DNA of 64,000 bases from Rhodospirillaceae bacterium (GCA_018666155.1 JABJAH010000040.1:54305-118304), one strand, 5' to 3'. Counted from the first letter of the stretch, positions 15,656 through 24,896 are shown. Program-made: numbers and translations. Notes: generated from the sequence alone by a model not told the origin.

Positions 15656-16963
15656 ATGGAACCTCCAGTCATAGGCGGCTTAGTTGTTGCCGGCATGTTC
15701 GTATTGATCGCCATTCACGTGCCCATCGGGATTGCAATGGCCATTGCTGGACTCGTCGGCACAGGAATGATTATCGGGTTCGAACCGGCCATTGCTTTAT
15801 TTGGTATTGAGCCCTCTGCAGCCATCGCCAGCCAGGAGCTGGCGATCATTGCGCTGTTCTTGTTGATGGGAAATTTCGCCGCCGCCGCGGGATTATCTGG
15901 CGATCTTTATCGCTTAGCCCAAGCCTTTCTCGGCCATCGCAAAGGCGGATTGGCGATGGCAACGGTCGCAACCTGTGCTGGGTTTGGCGCGGTCTGCGGC
16001 TCCTCGCTCGCGACCACGGCAACGATGACTCGCATTGCCCTGCCCGAAATGGAAAAGCGCGGATACTCCCGACGGTTATCAACTGGATCAATAGCCGCCG
16101 GCTCAACTTTAGGCATTATTGTTCCGCCGTCGGTCCTGTTGGTGCTGTACGCCATCCTTACGGAGCAGTTCGTCACTGCCCTTTTCGTCGCCGCGCTCGG
16201 TCCTGCCGTGATCGCAATCTTTCTCTATATGTTTTCTGTCATGGCTTATGTCCGGGTCGCCCCGAATGCGGGACCGGCAGCGGAGCGCGTCCCCTGGACA
16301 GAGCGCCGCCAGGTTCTCAAGAAAAGTTGGGGGGTCGTCGCCCTAGCGATCATCGTTTCAGGCGGTATCTACTCGGGAATCTTTACGGTCAACGAGGCAG
16401 CAGCGGTCGGGGCAGCGGTAGCGATTGCTTTCACCGCGTTACGTGGTCGCCTCAGCCGCAGCGTGTTTTTTGAGAACTTGAAGGAAACAGCGGCGAGCAC
16501 GGCGCTGATCTATCTCATCATCATTGGCGCATCGATTTTCTCCTATGCAATCACACTGTCGAATCTGCCGGATATCATCGTCGGATCGATTGAAGACCTT
16601 GGCCTACAGCCGCTCATGGTCATCCTCCTGCTTGAGGCCATGTACATCATTCTCGGTTCGATCTTCGACACCGTCGCCGCCATGGTCATCACCCTGCCCT
16701 TCGTGTTCCCGCTTATCACGGGCATGGGGTACGACCCGATCTGGTGGGGCGTGATCAATGTTGTGGTGATGGAAATGGGCATGATTACGCCGCCCATCGG
16801 GCTCAACGTATTCGTTATGCACGGTATGGCCAAGGACATCCCCTTGAGCACAGTTTACGGAGGGATCTGGCCATTCCTCCTCTCGGACGTTGTTCGTTTG
16901 CTGATCCTCACCTTGTTCCCAGTTCTGACTCTGTGGCTGCCAAAAGCCATGGGGCTGATGTAA
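15656..16963 (+). CDS. dctM: TRAP transporter large permease subunit
   Basis: DctM-type permease, 435 aa, strongly hydrophobic with about 12 helices. Seen: VPIGIAMAIAGLVG near the N-terminus, FGAVCGSSLATTATMTRIALPEM (family motif; ion-coupled transport domain), GSTLGIIVPPSVLLVLYAI, and near the C-terminus MGMITPPIGLNVFVMHG, which is highly conserved in DctM. It transports the DctP-bound solute with Na+. It completes the dctPQM operon; start ATG 15656 lies 14 bp after dctQ. Confidence 0.95.
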   Translation: MEPPVIGGLVVAGMFVLIAIHVPIGIAMAIAGLVGTGMIIGFEPAIALFGIEPSAAIASQELAIIALFLLMGNFAAAAGLSGDLYRLAQAFLGHRKGGLAMATVATCAGFGAVCGSSLATTATMTRIALPEMEKRGYSRRLSTGSIAAGSTLGIIVPPSVLLVLYAILTEQFVTALFVAALGPAVIAIFLYMFSVMAYVRVAPNAGPAAERVPWTERRQVLKKSWGVVALAIIVSGGIYSGIFTVNEAAAVGAAVAIAFTALRGRLSRSVFFENLKETAASTALIYLIIIGASIFSYAITLSNLPDIIVGSIEDLGLQPLMVILLLEAMYIILGSIFDTVAAMVITLPFVFPLITGMGYDPIWWGVINVVVMEMGMITPPIGLNVFVMHGMAKDIPLSTVYGGIWPFLLSDVVRLLILTLFPVLTLWLPKAMGLM

Positions 16964-16982
16964 ACCCAGCACGAGGCGCACG

Positions 16983-17252
16983 ATGGAAGAGACAACAGAG
17001 TCAGGTGGCGTTCTTCAATGGCTCGGTGAAGTTATCGGTGGATTTCTTGCCGGTATCCCACCCGCGATTGGGAATTTCTTCACGGGTGTCGGCGAAGGCG
17101 CTGGCGTCCACGGCTTCTTGGACTGGACCGCGTTGATTTTGGGAATCGCCTTGCTGCTCTCAGCTGTTAAGGGTCTCAAAGGCGGCGGCGTAGTGGGGCC
17201 AATTCTACGAGGCGCTATTGGTGTCGCCCTTATGGGCTGGGCCGTATCCTAA
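16983..17252 (+). CDS. Small membrane protein of unknown function
   Basis: Protein of 89 aa starting 19 bp after dctM and so possibly the last gene of the TRAP operon. An acidic N-terminus (MEETTESGG) is followed by an amphipathic stretch (GGFLAGIPPAIGNFFTGVG), a hydrophobic segment LDWTALILGIALLLSAV, a KGLKGGG loop and a second hydrophobic segment. Gly-rich throughout. No family recognised. It converges on the next gene with 4 bp between stops. Confidence 0.6.
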   Translation: MEETTESGGVLQWLGEVIGGFLAGIPPAIGNFFTGVGEGAGVHGFLDWTALILGIALLLSAVKGLKGGGVVGPILRGAIGVALMGWAVS

Positions 17253-17256
17253 GCGA

Positions 17257-17697
17257 TTATTCGTCACCGAGCGGATCGGAGTCCTTATAGGGGTCCGTGA
17301 CCTCACCACGCCACTTAGCCTTGATGCGGTCACCCAGCTTTTTATGGTTCGCCCACTCTTTTTCAGATTGTGCCCGTTTCTTTTCGCCTTCGCGCATAGC
17401 CACCAAGACAAGAAGCAAAAGGATGGCCAAAATACCAAGCCCCATCCACATGCGGTCGCGCTCTTCTTGTTCGATAATCGCGCGGATCGCCGGTAAACAC
17501 TCAGGCAAATCCAACTCACAATCTTTGCGCATTTTGAATTGACGCATTTGGTCGTTGACCAAGTTGCCGAGCCGCCGGGGCTCATCACTCGGGGTAACTG
17601 CGATTCCAGCTTCAGGTAGCACGCCGCCTGGCAGTTGTGCAGCAGCGGGGGGGATGAAGAGAAGACTGAAAAGGAATACGGCCAGATATCGTGTCAT
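17257..17697 (-). CDS. Membrane-anchored protein with signal peptide, function unknown
   Basis: Protein of 146 aa. Signal peptide MTRYLAVFLFSLLFIPPAAA; then a periplasmic stretch with a Cys pair in MRKDCELDLPECLPAIRAII, a membrane helix LGILAILLLLVLVAM at about residues 85-100, and a strongly charged cytoplasmic tail (EGEKKRAQSEKEW). The two Cys could form a disulfide. ATG 17697 is preferred to GTG 17700. I recognise no family. It may interact with the product of the convergent small membrane protein gene, but only proximity suggests this. Confidence 0.6.
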   Translation of the reverse strand: MTRYLAVFLFSLLFIPPAAAQLPGGVLPEAGIAVTPSDEPRRLGNLVNDQMRQFKMRKDCELDLPECLPAIRAIIEQEERDRMWMGLGILAILLLLVLVAMREGEKKRAQSEKEWANHKKLGDRIKAKWRGEVTDPYKDSDPLGDE

Positions 17698-17880
17698 CAC
17701 GGGTGGTGGACCCTGCTAGTGAAGTGAGCCTCATTTTGACACTGGCGACGAACGGCTGCAACCAACGGCAGGAGAACGCGTCACGGCACAGTGTAACTGC
17801 CGCTTTCTTTGCCTTGGCCGAACAGACAATTCGCCTGTACCTTGCACTTTGAACATTGTTTTGACGGATTAAACATAATT

Positions 17881-18186
17881 GTGCGCCTTCTCACATTCAC
17901 GCTCATTGGTCTTCTCTGCTGGTTTGTCCCACCTCCGGCCTTCGCCGAAGATGATCCAGACTACGCCGCAATGATTGATGATGACGGCAAAGATTTTGCT
18001 TACCTGGTCTGTTCCGACTGCCATGCCATGCAGCATGTTCTGCAAAAACGATACAGTCGCCGAGGTTGGCGCGATGCGATGAAACGCATGACACATGACT
18101 TCGGTATGGCCGAGCTTGAGGCCGAAGAAACGGTTCTCATTCTCGACTACCTCGTAAAGCACTACAGCCCTGGGTCTGGTCGCTAA
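17881..18186 (+). CDS. Small mono-haem c-type cytochrome
   Basis: Exported protein of 101 aa with one haem-binding motif CSDCH (Cys44, Cys47, His48). The signal peptide RLLTFTLIGLLCWFVPPPAFA precedes an acidic mature N-terminus (EDDPDYAAMIDDDG). Candidate distal Met ligands lie in DAMKRMTHDFGMAELE. The C-terminal helix EETVLILDYLVKHY is typical of small cytochromes c. The GTG 17881 start has no strong ribosome-binding site, but the signal peptide begins there. Likely periplasmic electron carrier; no oxidoreductase partner adjoins it, though a quinoprotein dehydrogenase lies at 43219. Confidence 0.75.
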   Translation: MRLLTFTLIGLLCWFVPPPAFAEDDPDYAAMIDDDGKDFAYLVCSDCHAMQHVLQKRYSRRGWRDAMKRMTHDFGMAELEAEETVLILDYLVKHYSPGSGR

Positions 18187-18202
18187 ACCGAGACCATGCC
18201 GG

Positions 18203-19564
18203 TTAGACCATGATTGTCTGACTACCGGTGTCGTTGATCGGCTCAGCACCATCGTCGGTAATCAACATCAAATCCTCTAAGTGCGACGACCCACCCATGC
18301 CGGTCGCCCCCATAGGGCAATCAATGCTCAAGACCATGTTCTTCTCAAGAACGATATCTTCCCGCGGCGGCGAACCGGCACTGCCGACATGGTCCGCGTG
18401 ATAGAGACCAACACTGTGCGGTGTGAATGAAATTGAAAAATCAGCACCCATTTTTCGCAACGCTTCTTTCCCCATGCGCTGCACCTCGGAGAACGTGAGT
18501 CCGGGTTTGATCCGCTCGCGGATATGATCCCAAGACTTACCGGTCAGTTCACTGACCCGCCGCATGGCTTTGGATGTTTCACCGATATGGACAGCCCGGG
18601 CGAAATCGCCGTGATAACCCATGTATTCGCTGACACAGTCGATGGAGAAGCATTGGCCATCGTGCAACTGCGCCTCATAGGTGGGAGAACTCACACGATC
18701 AATCACCAAGAACACGCCGCGCATGCCGCGCGAGGCGACAGCTGTAAAATACGCTGTGCGTAATTCACGGACATCAGCGCCCGCTCTCACGGCGCTGGCT
18801 GCCTCTAGTGCGCCATCAGCGTTCGCCTGGGCGGCATAGCGCATCAACGTAATTTCGGCATCGGATTTGACCGGGCGAATACGGCGCAAAGCGTCATCTG
18901 CCGACACCACAGTCGCCTCTTCAGCAGCATCTATAACAGAGCGCATCACCGGCTCAACATCGGCCGCGATCCGACCCTTCGCCACGCCGGTATCCTTCAA
19001 CGCATTGGCGAGTGCGAATTTGAGGTTCGGGCGCGCCGCTTCGGCCTGAACAGCGCGCTCAATAATGCTAAGCCGCGTGGTTTCTATGAGGTCCAGGGGG
19101 GCTTTCTGGAGATCGGGATACAACGGCAAGTCATCCATCCCGAGTTCTGAATCATCGACCATTTGCGCCGGCCCGCGATACAGGTAGGCCGGATAATCGA
19201 GATGCCGATGATCCATAGCAATCGTGTAGTAGTAGAGAAACGCTGGGGCAATCAAAGACAGTCGTTGCTCTTCCCGCCGGGTGATGACGGCATAGACGCC
19301 GGGCGTGTGCCCCATCTTCGTGGCGGTCAGATCTAGGCCAGTGGCGTGATAAAGATTGGTGCCAGCCCCGACCACGATGGCATCGAGCCCGAGCTCCGCC
19401 ATGATCTTATCGGCCTGCTCGAAGTTCATCCGAGGCCCGAGAACCGGCGGCGGCACGCTCGGAGTCACGGTCATCGCGGGCGCTGCAAAACTCACCGACG
19501 GCGCGACTAGCGCCCCGGCTCCTCCGGCAGCAAGTGTTCCGAGGACAGTGCGGCGATTGATCAT
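18203..19564 (-). CDS. Tat-exported M24-family metallopeptidase (creatinase/prolidase fold)
   Basis: Protein of 453 aa. N-terminus INRRTVLGTLAAGGAGALVA is a twin-arginine signal. Pita-bread domain ligands seen: Asp in FSIDCVSEYMG, Asp in GDFARAV, His in TPHSVGLYHADH, and Glu in SSHLEDLML. The fourth ligand position, normally Glu in an (F/T)-I-E-P motif, is Asp in MVLSIDCPM. An N-terminal creatinase-like domain (AIVVGAGTNLYHATGLDL) precedes it. It likely hydrolyses an X-Pro or amidine-type substrate in the periplasm. It is 26 bp downstream of the M24 gene at 19591, and probably in the same operon. Confidence 0.85.
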   Translation of the reverse strand: MINRRTVLGTLAAGGAGALVAPSVSFAAPAMTVTPSVPPPVLGPRMNFEQADKIMAELGLDAIVVGAGTNLYHATGLDLTATKMGHTPGVYAVITRREEQRLSLIAPAFLYYYTIAMDHRHLDYPAYLYRGPAQMVDDSELGMDDLPLYPDLQKAPLDLIETTRLSIIERAVQAEAARPNLKFALANALKDTGVAKGRIAADVEPVMRSVIDAAEEATVVSADDALRRIRPVKSDAEITLMRYAAQANADGALEAASAVRAGADVRELRTAYFTAVASRGMRGVFLVIDRVSSPTYEAQLHDGQCFSIDCVSEYMGYHGDFARAVHIGETSKAMRRVSELTGKSWDHIRERIKPGLTFSEVQRMGKEALRKMGADFSISFTPHSVGLYHADHVGSAGSPPREDIVLEKNMVLSIDCPMGATGMGGSSHLEDLMLITDDGAEPINDTGSQTIMV

Positions 19565-19590
19565 GATTGGCCCCTATTGTGTGGCTATGC

Positions 19591-20976
19591 CTACAAAATG
19601 ATGAAGGGGTCTTCTTCCGTGTTCATCGGCTCGTAGCCGGTCTTCGTCACACGGAAGAGATCTTCATTATGGCCACAGCCATACCCCACTTCGAGGTACG
19701 GAAGATCGACGGTGAGAACCATGTTTTCTTCCAGGACGTGATCGAAGGAATCGATACCGAACTCCTTGAGACGGAATGGATTATCATCATGCTGCAGGCC
19801 GACAGAATGCGGCGTAACAAACACTGCATAGTCCGGCATGCCATTCTTGATCATAGTTTCCAAGCCAATCGTACGTAGCTCGGAATATTTAACGCCCGGC
19901 TTAATGGCATCAAACACGGCCTCACGAGCGAGCTGGTTAGCGCGCCGACGCATCTCAACTTCTTTTGGTGGATCACCAAGGATAAAAGTCCGGGCAATAT
20001 CGCCCATGTAGCCTTTATAGTTGCTGACGGCATCAACCAGAAACGGCTTGCCGGCGACCATCACGCCATCGGGGAAATTACCGCCCGGAAAACCTGCGAT
20101 AAAGCTATCGACGTCATTGCCACGTTTGGCGCATTCGTAGCGGAAGATCTGGGCAACGTCGTCGTGGGTCATGCCTGCTTCGATCGCACGGATGGTCGCA
20201 AGACAGGCATCGCCGTTGTTGCCGCTACCGATGCGTTGGTAGGCCAGTTCCTGCTCGGTTTTGACCATGCGGATAAGCTGAAAAATACCGTAACCAGGCA
20301 CGCATTCGACATCGACCAAATCGGTCTGCGCCAAAAACTCGGCAATGCGCATGTCGTCAACGGCCACTTTGCCCTTGGTGATGCCTTGTGCTTTTAATGC
20401 CCTTGCTAGACCCCAGGCAGCGCTGGCCGCAATATCAGTAGATTTTTCTTGAGCGGCGGCCCAGCGCTTTTCACGCGGTGTCAGTTCAACACCGTCGCGA
20501 ACATGATAGCGGCGGGTGATCCCGTTGCTTGGTTCAATGGGAAGGCCGTTGGAATCTCGCACCACCTCACCCCCGCCGAATCCATAGGGCATCAATTCGG
20601 CGGTTTCGCGGTCACCGTTTGCGATGTCCCAAGCCGGCGAGGACGTCGACACAAGATAGATCGGCGCCTGAGGGTTAGCGGCATAAGTCGCGAACCCGGG
20701 ATACTCATTGATAAACTTCGAACCGATGGTTCTAACGTTGGTCAGGTAGTACACGTTGATCGGGCTAAGGGCGATCATGCCAGCCAAGCCGAACCGCTCC
20801 AAAACTTCTGTCGCACGAGGGCGGTTGACCAGCGCCTTGCCATCGATCTCCGGCTTGGGCACAGCATAGCCGTCCGGCTTGTCTGCCGCTTTGGCCTGGG
20901 CCGGAAGCACTGTGGTTGCCGCAGCAACGGCCAGACCGCTAAGGGCTGATCGTCTATCGACCTTTGAGGGTTCCAT
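19591..20976 (-). CDS. Tat-exported M24-family metallopeptidase
   Basis: Protein of 461 aa with twin-arginine signal VDRRSALSGLAVAAATTVL. Closest in layout to the protein encoded at 21970 (shared GMIALSPINVYYLTN / GMLALNPVNVYYLTN). Metal ligands: Asp in FLVDAVSNYKGYMGD, Asp of GDIARTF, His in TPHSVGLQHDDN, Asp (for Glu) in MVLTVDLPYLE, Glu in GHNEDLF. AAGGAGA precedes ATG 20976. Substrate unknown; neither creatinase (metal-free) nor methionine aminopeptidase is supported, since the ligands are present and the N-domain is of creatinase/prolidase type. Confidence 0.86.
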   Translation of the reverse strand: MEPSKVDRRSALSGLAVAAATTVLPAQAKAADKPDGYAVPKPEIDGKALVNRPRATEVLERFGLAGMIALSPINVYYLTNVRTIGSKFINEYPGFATYAANPQAPIYLVSTSSPAWDIANGDRETAELMPYGFGGGEVVRDSNGLPIEPSNGITRRYHVRDGVELTPREKRWAAAQEKSTDIAASAAWGLARALKAQGITKGKVAVDDMRIAEFLAQTDLVDVECVPGYGIFQLIRMVKTEQELAYQRIGSGNNGDACLATIRAIEAGMTHDDVAQIFRYECAKRGNDVDSFIAGFPGGNFPDGVMVAGKPFLVDAVSNYKGYMGDIARTFILGDPPKEVEMRRRANQLAREAVFDAIKPGVKYSELRTIGLETMIKNGMPDYAVFVTPHSVGLQHDDNPFRLKEFGIDSFDHVLEENMVLTVDLPYLEVGYGCGHNEDLFRVTKTGYEPMNTEEDPFIIL

Positions 20977-21045
20977 GGCGCGTCTCCTTCAGGTGAGCCT
21001 TACCCTAGAGTTCACACCCTCTTTAGCCAGCGATCAAGGCATGCC

Positions 21046-21840
21046 TTATTCGTGGCCATGCGCCGAGCGTCCAGCCAGCGCACGTGTGCGGATGCCGACA
21101 AAAACGCCGCGGTGGTTGAGTTTGGTTTCCTTGCTCGTGCCGTTGTGCAGAATATTTCCAAACGTGTCGAACTGCTCGAAGGCCAGGTCAAAACCCGCTT
21201 CGTTCATGGCGTGCAGGAGCGCCTCTTTGGTCGGCCAAAAACTTCTGTGGTTATCCCAGGATGCCCACTTGAACTTCTCCCGCTGCTCGTCCGTTTCCGT
21301 TTTTGGCTCTTCGTACCATCGACCGGGCAGCCCCTCATGCTCCGTCATGCTGGAGAACTTGAACACTGACTTCGGACGCCAGCCTTGAGGCGCATAGTGC
21401 GTGTTGATGATAATCGCGTCCTGGGCTTGTTGCCCCATGAGCTGAATAAACGCCCGGGGGCGATCAAGGTGATAGAGCAAGCCACAACAAAAAATCACGT
21501 CGAAGGGGCCGTACTTTGCAATGTTCCAGACATCGTCCTGGGCGAAATCAAGATTGGGAAGCTCTGCCCGGCGTTTGACCTCCTGGCAATTTTCGAAACT
21601 TGAAGTCCGGACTTCGATACCAAACGAGTCGAGGCCCATCCGGGCAAATTCCAAAGCATATCCGCCCTCAAGACAACCGAGATCAGCGATCCGCTTTCCT
21701 TCGCAGGCATCGCCGTAGAGCATGGAAAGAACCCGCTTTGCCCCCTCGCAATGGGGCACGTCGGCCAGGACGTGCGGATGATCAGGAATGCTCAATGAGC
21801 CATCGGGAAAGCGAATATTGTGGGCCGTAAATGATGTCAT
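21046..21840 (-). CDS. Class I SAM-dependent methyltransferase
   Basis: Protein of 264 aa. Seen: RIADLGCLEGGYALEFARMG (motif I D-L-G-C-x-x-G), FGIEVRTSSFENC (motif II), YGPFDVIFCCGLLYHLDRP (motif IV with the YHL signature found in CmoB- and TylF-like enzymes), and a Trp-rich C-terminal insert (RWYEEPKTETDEQREKF, WASWDNHRSFWPTK). The fold is unambiguous; the substrate is not. It sits between M24 genes, transcribed with those at 19591 and 18203 and divergent from the one at 21970. Confidence 0.85.
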   Translation of the reverse strand: MTSFTAHNIRFPDGSLSIPDHPHVLADVPHCEGAKRVLSMLYGDACEGKRIADLGCLEGGYALEFARMGLDSFGIEVRTSSFENCQEVKRRAELPNLDFAQDDVWNIAKYGPFDVIFCCGLLYHLDRPRAFIQLMGQQAQDAIIINTHYAPQGWRPKSVFKFSSMTEHEGLPGRWYEEPKTETDEQREKFKWASWDNHRSFWPTKEALLHAMNEAGFDLAFEQFDTFGNILHNGTSKETKLNHRGVFVGIRTRALAGRSAHGHE

Positions 21841-21969
21841 TTAGGGATTCTACAGGGCGACGAATGATTTGGGAAATAACTCGATCATGCCACGGCATGT
21901 GCAGACACGAACCTTGCACCCCGACGTCATTGGGCTGAGGATAAAAGGACAGGGATAAGGACCAGGCAT

Positions 21970-23361
21970 ATGGAACGCAGAACGGCACTCAAGGGTATGG
22001 GCGCAGCAGCAGCGGGAGCGGCGCTCGCCACTGGCTCAAACGCGGCCCTCGCGTCCGACATCGGCATGCATATGTCGCCAGTCGGCAATGAGCTGGATTC
22101 GTTGATGCAGCCGCTGGTCAACACGGCGCAGGCCCAGGCCGTGATGGAAGAGTATGACCTGGCGGGCATGCTCGCGCTCAATCCGGTCAACGTCTACTAC
22201 CTGACAAACACAACCGCCATCGGCACGAAAATGCGGTGGCAGTACCCGGCCTTCGCAACTCTTCCTCGGGATCCTGATCAGCCGACGTTCCTGGTCGTGA
22301 CCTCAGGCATGCTGTGGGACCTCGTCAACGGTGACCGCTGGGTGCCCGATGTGATTCCCTACTCTGGCCCGCTTAACGGCGGTGATTACCTCGGCGATGA
22401 AGCGTTGCCCTTGGATGTGGAACCGACCGCCGCAAATCGTCAGCGTGTTGTCGATGAGTCCCTCTCCCTAACTGCTCGGGAACAGCGCTGGATCGACAGC
22501 GGCAAGAATTACCAACCCTCTGCCACGCCAGAGTGGGCATTGGCCCGGGCTATGAAAGAATCCGGTATCACCAAAGGGCGCGTCGCAGTCGACGACATGC
22601 GCATTGCTCACTTGCTCGAGCGCATCGGCATGGCCGACAACATTGAGTTTGTTGACGGCGACAACCTGTTCCGGCGCATCCGCTATGTGAAATCGGCCCC
22701 GGAAATTGAGTTGATGCGCTTAGCTGGCGCAAAGAACGCCGAAGCCGCGCTAGCGACAGCCCGGTCAATCGAAAAAGGCATGAGCTACTACGACATAGAA
22801 CGGCGCTTCGGGGCGGAATGCGCGCTCCGCGGCAGCACCATCACGTTCATCCTAGCCGGCGTCACTCTCGGTCTGCTGCCCGATGCGGAAGTGGTCCCCG
22901 GCAAACCGTTCTTGATCGATGCGGTCTCGAATTTCCGCGAGTACCACGGTGATTTCGCCCGCACCATCGTTCTTGGTGAGCCGAGCAAGGCCGTGCAACT
23001 ACGAGCCGAGGCACAACGCGCGGCACGCGAGGCAACCTTTGCCATCACTAAGCCGGGCACGAAGTACTCTGAGATTCACGCGGCCGGACTGGCCGCCTAC
23101 AAAAAAGCGGGTGGCAATCCGGATACCCTCATCGTCAATCCGCATTCCCTTGGCCTACAGCACACGGACCAACCCTACAGCGACAAAAATCCGTGGCGGG
23201 GCAACGAGGACCTGGTCCTCAAAAAAGACATGGTGATCACCATCGACTTGCCCTTCATCGAAGTGGGCTTCGGCGCCGGACACAACGAGGACCTGCTGCT
23301 GGTCACCGAAGATGGCTACGAGGTCATGCACTCAGAAGAAGAGCCGTTGGTGATTGTGTAA
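21970..23361 (+). CDS. Tat-exported M24-family metallopeptidase
   Basis: Protein of 463 aa; N-terminus MERRTALKGMGAAAAGAALA carries a minimal twin-arginine signal. Ligands seen: Asp in FLIDAVSNFREYHGD, Asp of GDFARTI, His in NPHSLGLQHTD, Asp (for Glu) in MVITIDLPFIE, and Glu in GHNEDLLLV. A paralogue of the 19591 product, with the same creatinase-type N-domain. AAGGA lies about 11 bases before ATG 21970. Third member of this exported peptidase cluster, transcribed divergently from the methyltransferase at 21046. Confidence 0.86.
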   Translation: MERRTALKGMGAAAAGAALATGSNAALASDIGMHMSPVGNELDSLMQPLVNTAQAQAVMEEYDLAGMLALNPVNVYYLTNTTAIGTKMRWQYPAFATLPRDPDQPTFLVVTSGMLWDLVNGDRWVPDVIPYSGPLNGGDYLGDEALPLDVEPTAANRQRVVDESLSLTAREQRWIDSGKNYQPSATPEWALARAMKESGITKGRVAVDDMRIAHLLERIGMADNIEFVDGDNLFRRIRYVKSAPEIELMRLAGAKNAEAALATARSIEKGMSYYDIERRFGAECALRGSTITFILAGVTLGLLPDAEVVPGKPFLIDAVSNFREYHGDFARTIVLGEPSKAVQLRAEAQRAAREATFAITKPGTKYSEIHAAGLAAYKKAGGNPDTLIVNPHSLGLQHTDQPYSDKNPWRGNEDLVLKKDMVITIDLPFIEVGFGAGHNEDLLLVTEDGYEVMHSEEEPLVIV

Positions 23362-23576
23362 AAGAGAACTCGAAAATACGACGGTCGAGCCCATGCACCG
23401 CTGGTTCGGTGCAACGACCCCATGTGCGTATGATTGCCCGAACAAGCCCACACACCCGACAAAAACAAACGAGCCTATGCACCACCGAATCAGCCCGGTA
23501 ACAATATTATTCTTGCTAATATAACAATTTTACTTGTATATTTCGATCCTGCTCAGATTTTGGCCAGGACCCCGCC

Positions 23577-24065
23577 GTGACAGACATTGACCCCGCTTCC
23601 TCCCCTGACCGCCCCCTCGCGAATGGCGAAGACACCGAAGCCTTGCGCCAGATGCAGCGCGACATCCAGCAAGAGATCTATCGCCGCCATATCATCCGGC
23701 AGATCGACGATACCGTGCTTGGGCCACCCCCTGAACAAGACGGCGAAACCGAAGATCTCAATGACGACGACAAAAAAGCGGATCGGGAGAACGGCGCTCT
23801 TGCCGCATGGCTGGGTTTGACCAAAGAGGGCGACGCGGTCGAGGCAATGATCGCTGCGCAACTGGTCGCCACCCACGAACTGGCCATGGCCGTGATGGGC
23901 CGGGCGATTACTCGGACGAGTCAGCCGGGTCACTTCGGCGCCTATGTCACCGACGCTTGTCGCGCCGCCAACGCCACGCTCCGGCAGATCGAAACTTTAG
24001 CGCGCTACCGCACTTGGAGAGCGCAGGATAGTCGCGTACCCAACGGACTCTCAGCACCACGATGA
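23577..24065 (+). CDS. Hypothetical protein of the phage-associated pair
   Basis: Protein of 162 aa from GTG 23577, preceded by AGGA. An acidic N-terminal half (TEALRQMQRDIQQEIYRRH, then DDDKK) precedes MIAAQLVATHELAMAVMGRA and AATLRQ-type helices. In alphaproteobacteria, proteins beginning with such a MxAAQLVATHNxAM segment often sit beside the HGG-motif protein in prophage-like loci and end in a KVTVEHVHV tail; that tail is missing here, replaced by RTWRAQDSRVPNGLSAPR. So it may be a divergent or truncated member. It overlaps the next gene by 4 bp. Function not known. Confidence 0.6.
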   Translation: MTDIDPASSPDRPLANGEDTEALRQMQRDIQQEIYRRHIIRQIDDTVLGPPPEQDGETEDLNDDDKKADRENGALAAWLGLTKEGDAVEAMIAAQLVATHELAMAVMGRAITRTSQPGHFGAYVTDACRAANATLRQIETLARYRTWRAQDSRVPNGLSAPR

Positions 24066-24328
24066 ACACACCGATTCTCGCCGATCCTCCGCCCCATTGT
24101 GGTGCCCGCACCCGGGCTGGATTGCCCTGCCGCACGCCACCGGTCACAGGCAAAACCCGCTGCCGCATGCACGGCGGTGCCAAAGCCTCAGGCGCCCAGC
24201 CGGGTAATCAGAATGCCTTTGTTCATGGCTATTATTCCGCGGCCGCCAAAGCCGAGCGCAAACGCCTGGCGGATCAAATTCGCTGGCTCAAGAAAGAGAT
24301 GAAAGAGATGCGCGCTTTGCAGCTCTAA
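24062..24328 (+). CDS. HGG-motif (HGGxSTG-like) small protein, phage-associated
   Basis: Protein of 88 aa with a Cys/His-rich N-terminus: CGARTRAGLPCRTPPV then TRCRMHGGAKASG and GNQNAFVHGYYSAAA, ending in a basic amphipathic helix (RIRWLKKEMKEM-like). The Cys-x(8)-Cys ... Cys-x-x-His pattern suggests a small zinc-bound module. The pattern C-G-A-x-T-R-x-G-x-P-C ... RCRMHGG is a known widespread family next to phage and mobile-element genes in alphaproteobacteria. Start overlaps the previous stop (ATGA). Confidence 0.75.
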   Translation: MNTPILADPPPHCGARTRAGLPCRTPPVTGKTRCRMHGGAKASGAQPGNQNAFVHGYYSAAAKAERKRLADQIRWLKKEMKEMRALQL

Positions 24329-24392
24329 GGACTGGGAAAACCCCAAATGATGCGGCATGCTCGACTGAGTTTATCCAGCCTATGAGAGCCGT

Positions 24393-24833
24393 ATGTCCGA
24401 ACTTGCCAATGACAACACCGCCGCCCCCACCAGCATCATGTCTCATGTGTCGATTGGCACCAATGACATGGCACGGTCCACGGCCTTCTATGACGCCGTA
24501 ATGGAGGCCCTTGGTTATGGCCGGGTGATGGAACACGGAGAATTTGCCGTCGCGTATGGCACGGCATTTCCTGAGTTCTGGGTGCAAGCGCCCCATGACA
24601 AGAAGCCAGCAGGCACTCCGTCCAACGGCACCCACTTCGCCTTTCTCGCCACAACAAAAGACGCCGTCGACGCCTTTCATGCCGCGGCATTAGCACACGG
24701 CGGCACTTGCGACGGCCCGCCGGGCTTTCGGCCGGAATACGGCGAACCTTATTACGGAGCGTTCGTCTGTGATCCCGATGGCCACAAGATTGAAGCGATG
24801 ATTTGGGACAGACCGATGACTGGCGACGGGTGA
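24393..24833 (+). CDS. VOC-superfamily (glyoxalase-like) protein
   Basis: Protein of 146 aa with one paired beta-alpha-beta-beta-beta VOC domain: MSHVSIGTNDMARSTAFYDA (with the metal-type His), PEFWVQAP, GTHFAFLATTKDAVDAFHAA (second His), and GAFVCDPDGHKIEAMIW (terminal Glu). These His-His-Glu positions suit a metal-dependent lyase or dioxygenase-type fold. Small glyoxalase-family proteins of this type are usually of unknown substrate. No operon partner. Confidence 0.85.
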   Translation: MSELANDNTAAPTSIMSHVSIGTNDMARSTAFYDAVMEALGYGRVMEHGEFAVAYGTAFPEFWVQAPHDKKPAGTPSNGTHFAFLATTKDAVDAFHAAALAHGGTCDGPPGFRPEYGEPYYGAFVCDPDGHKIEAMIWDRPMTGDG

Positions 24834-24896
24834 GCGGTTGCTGAGCAGCCATTCTCAATTCGACGACAAACGACTGAGACCACCTTAGCGACCTGG

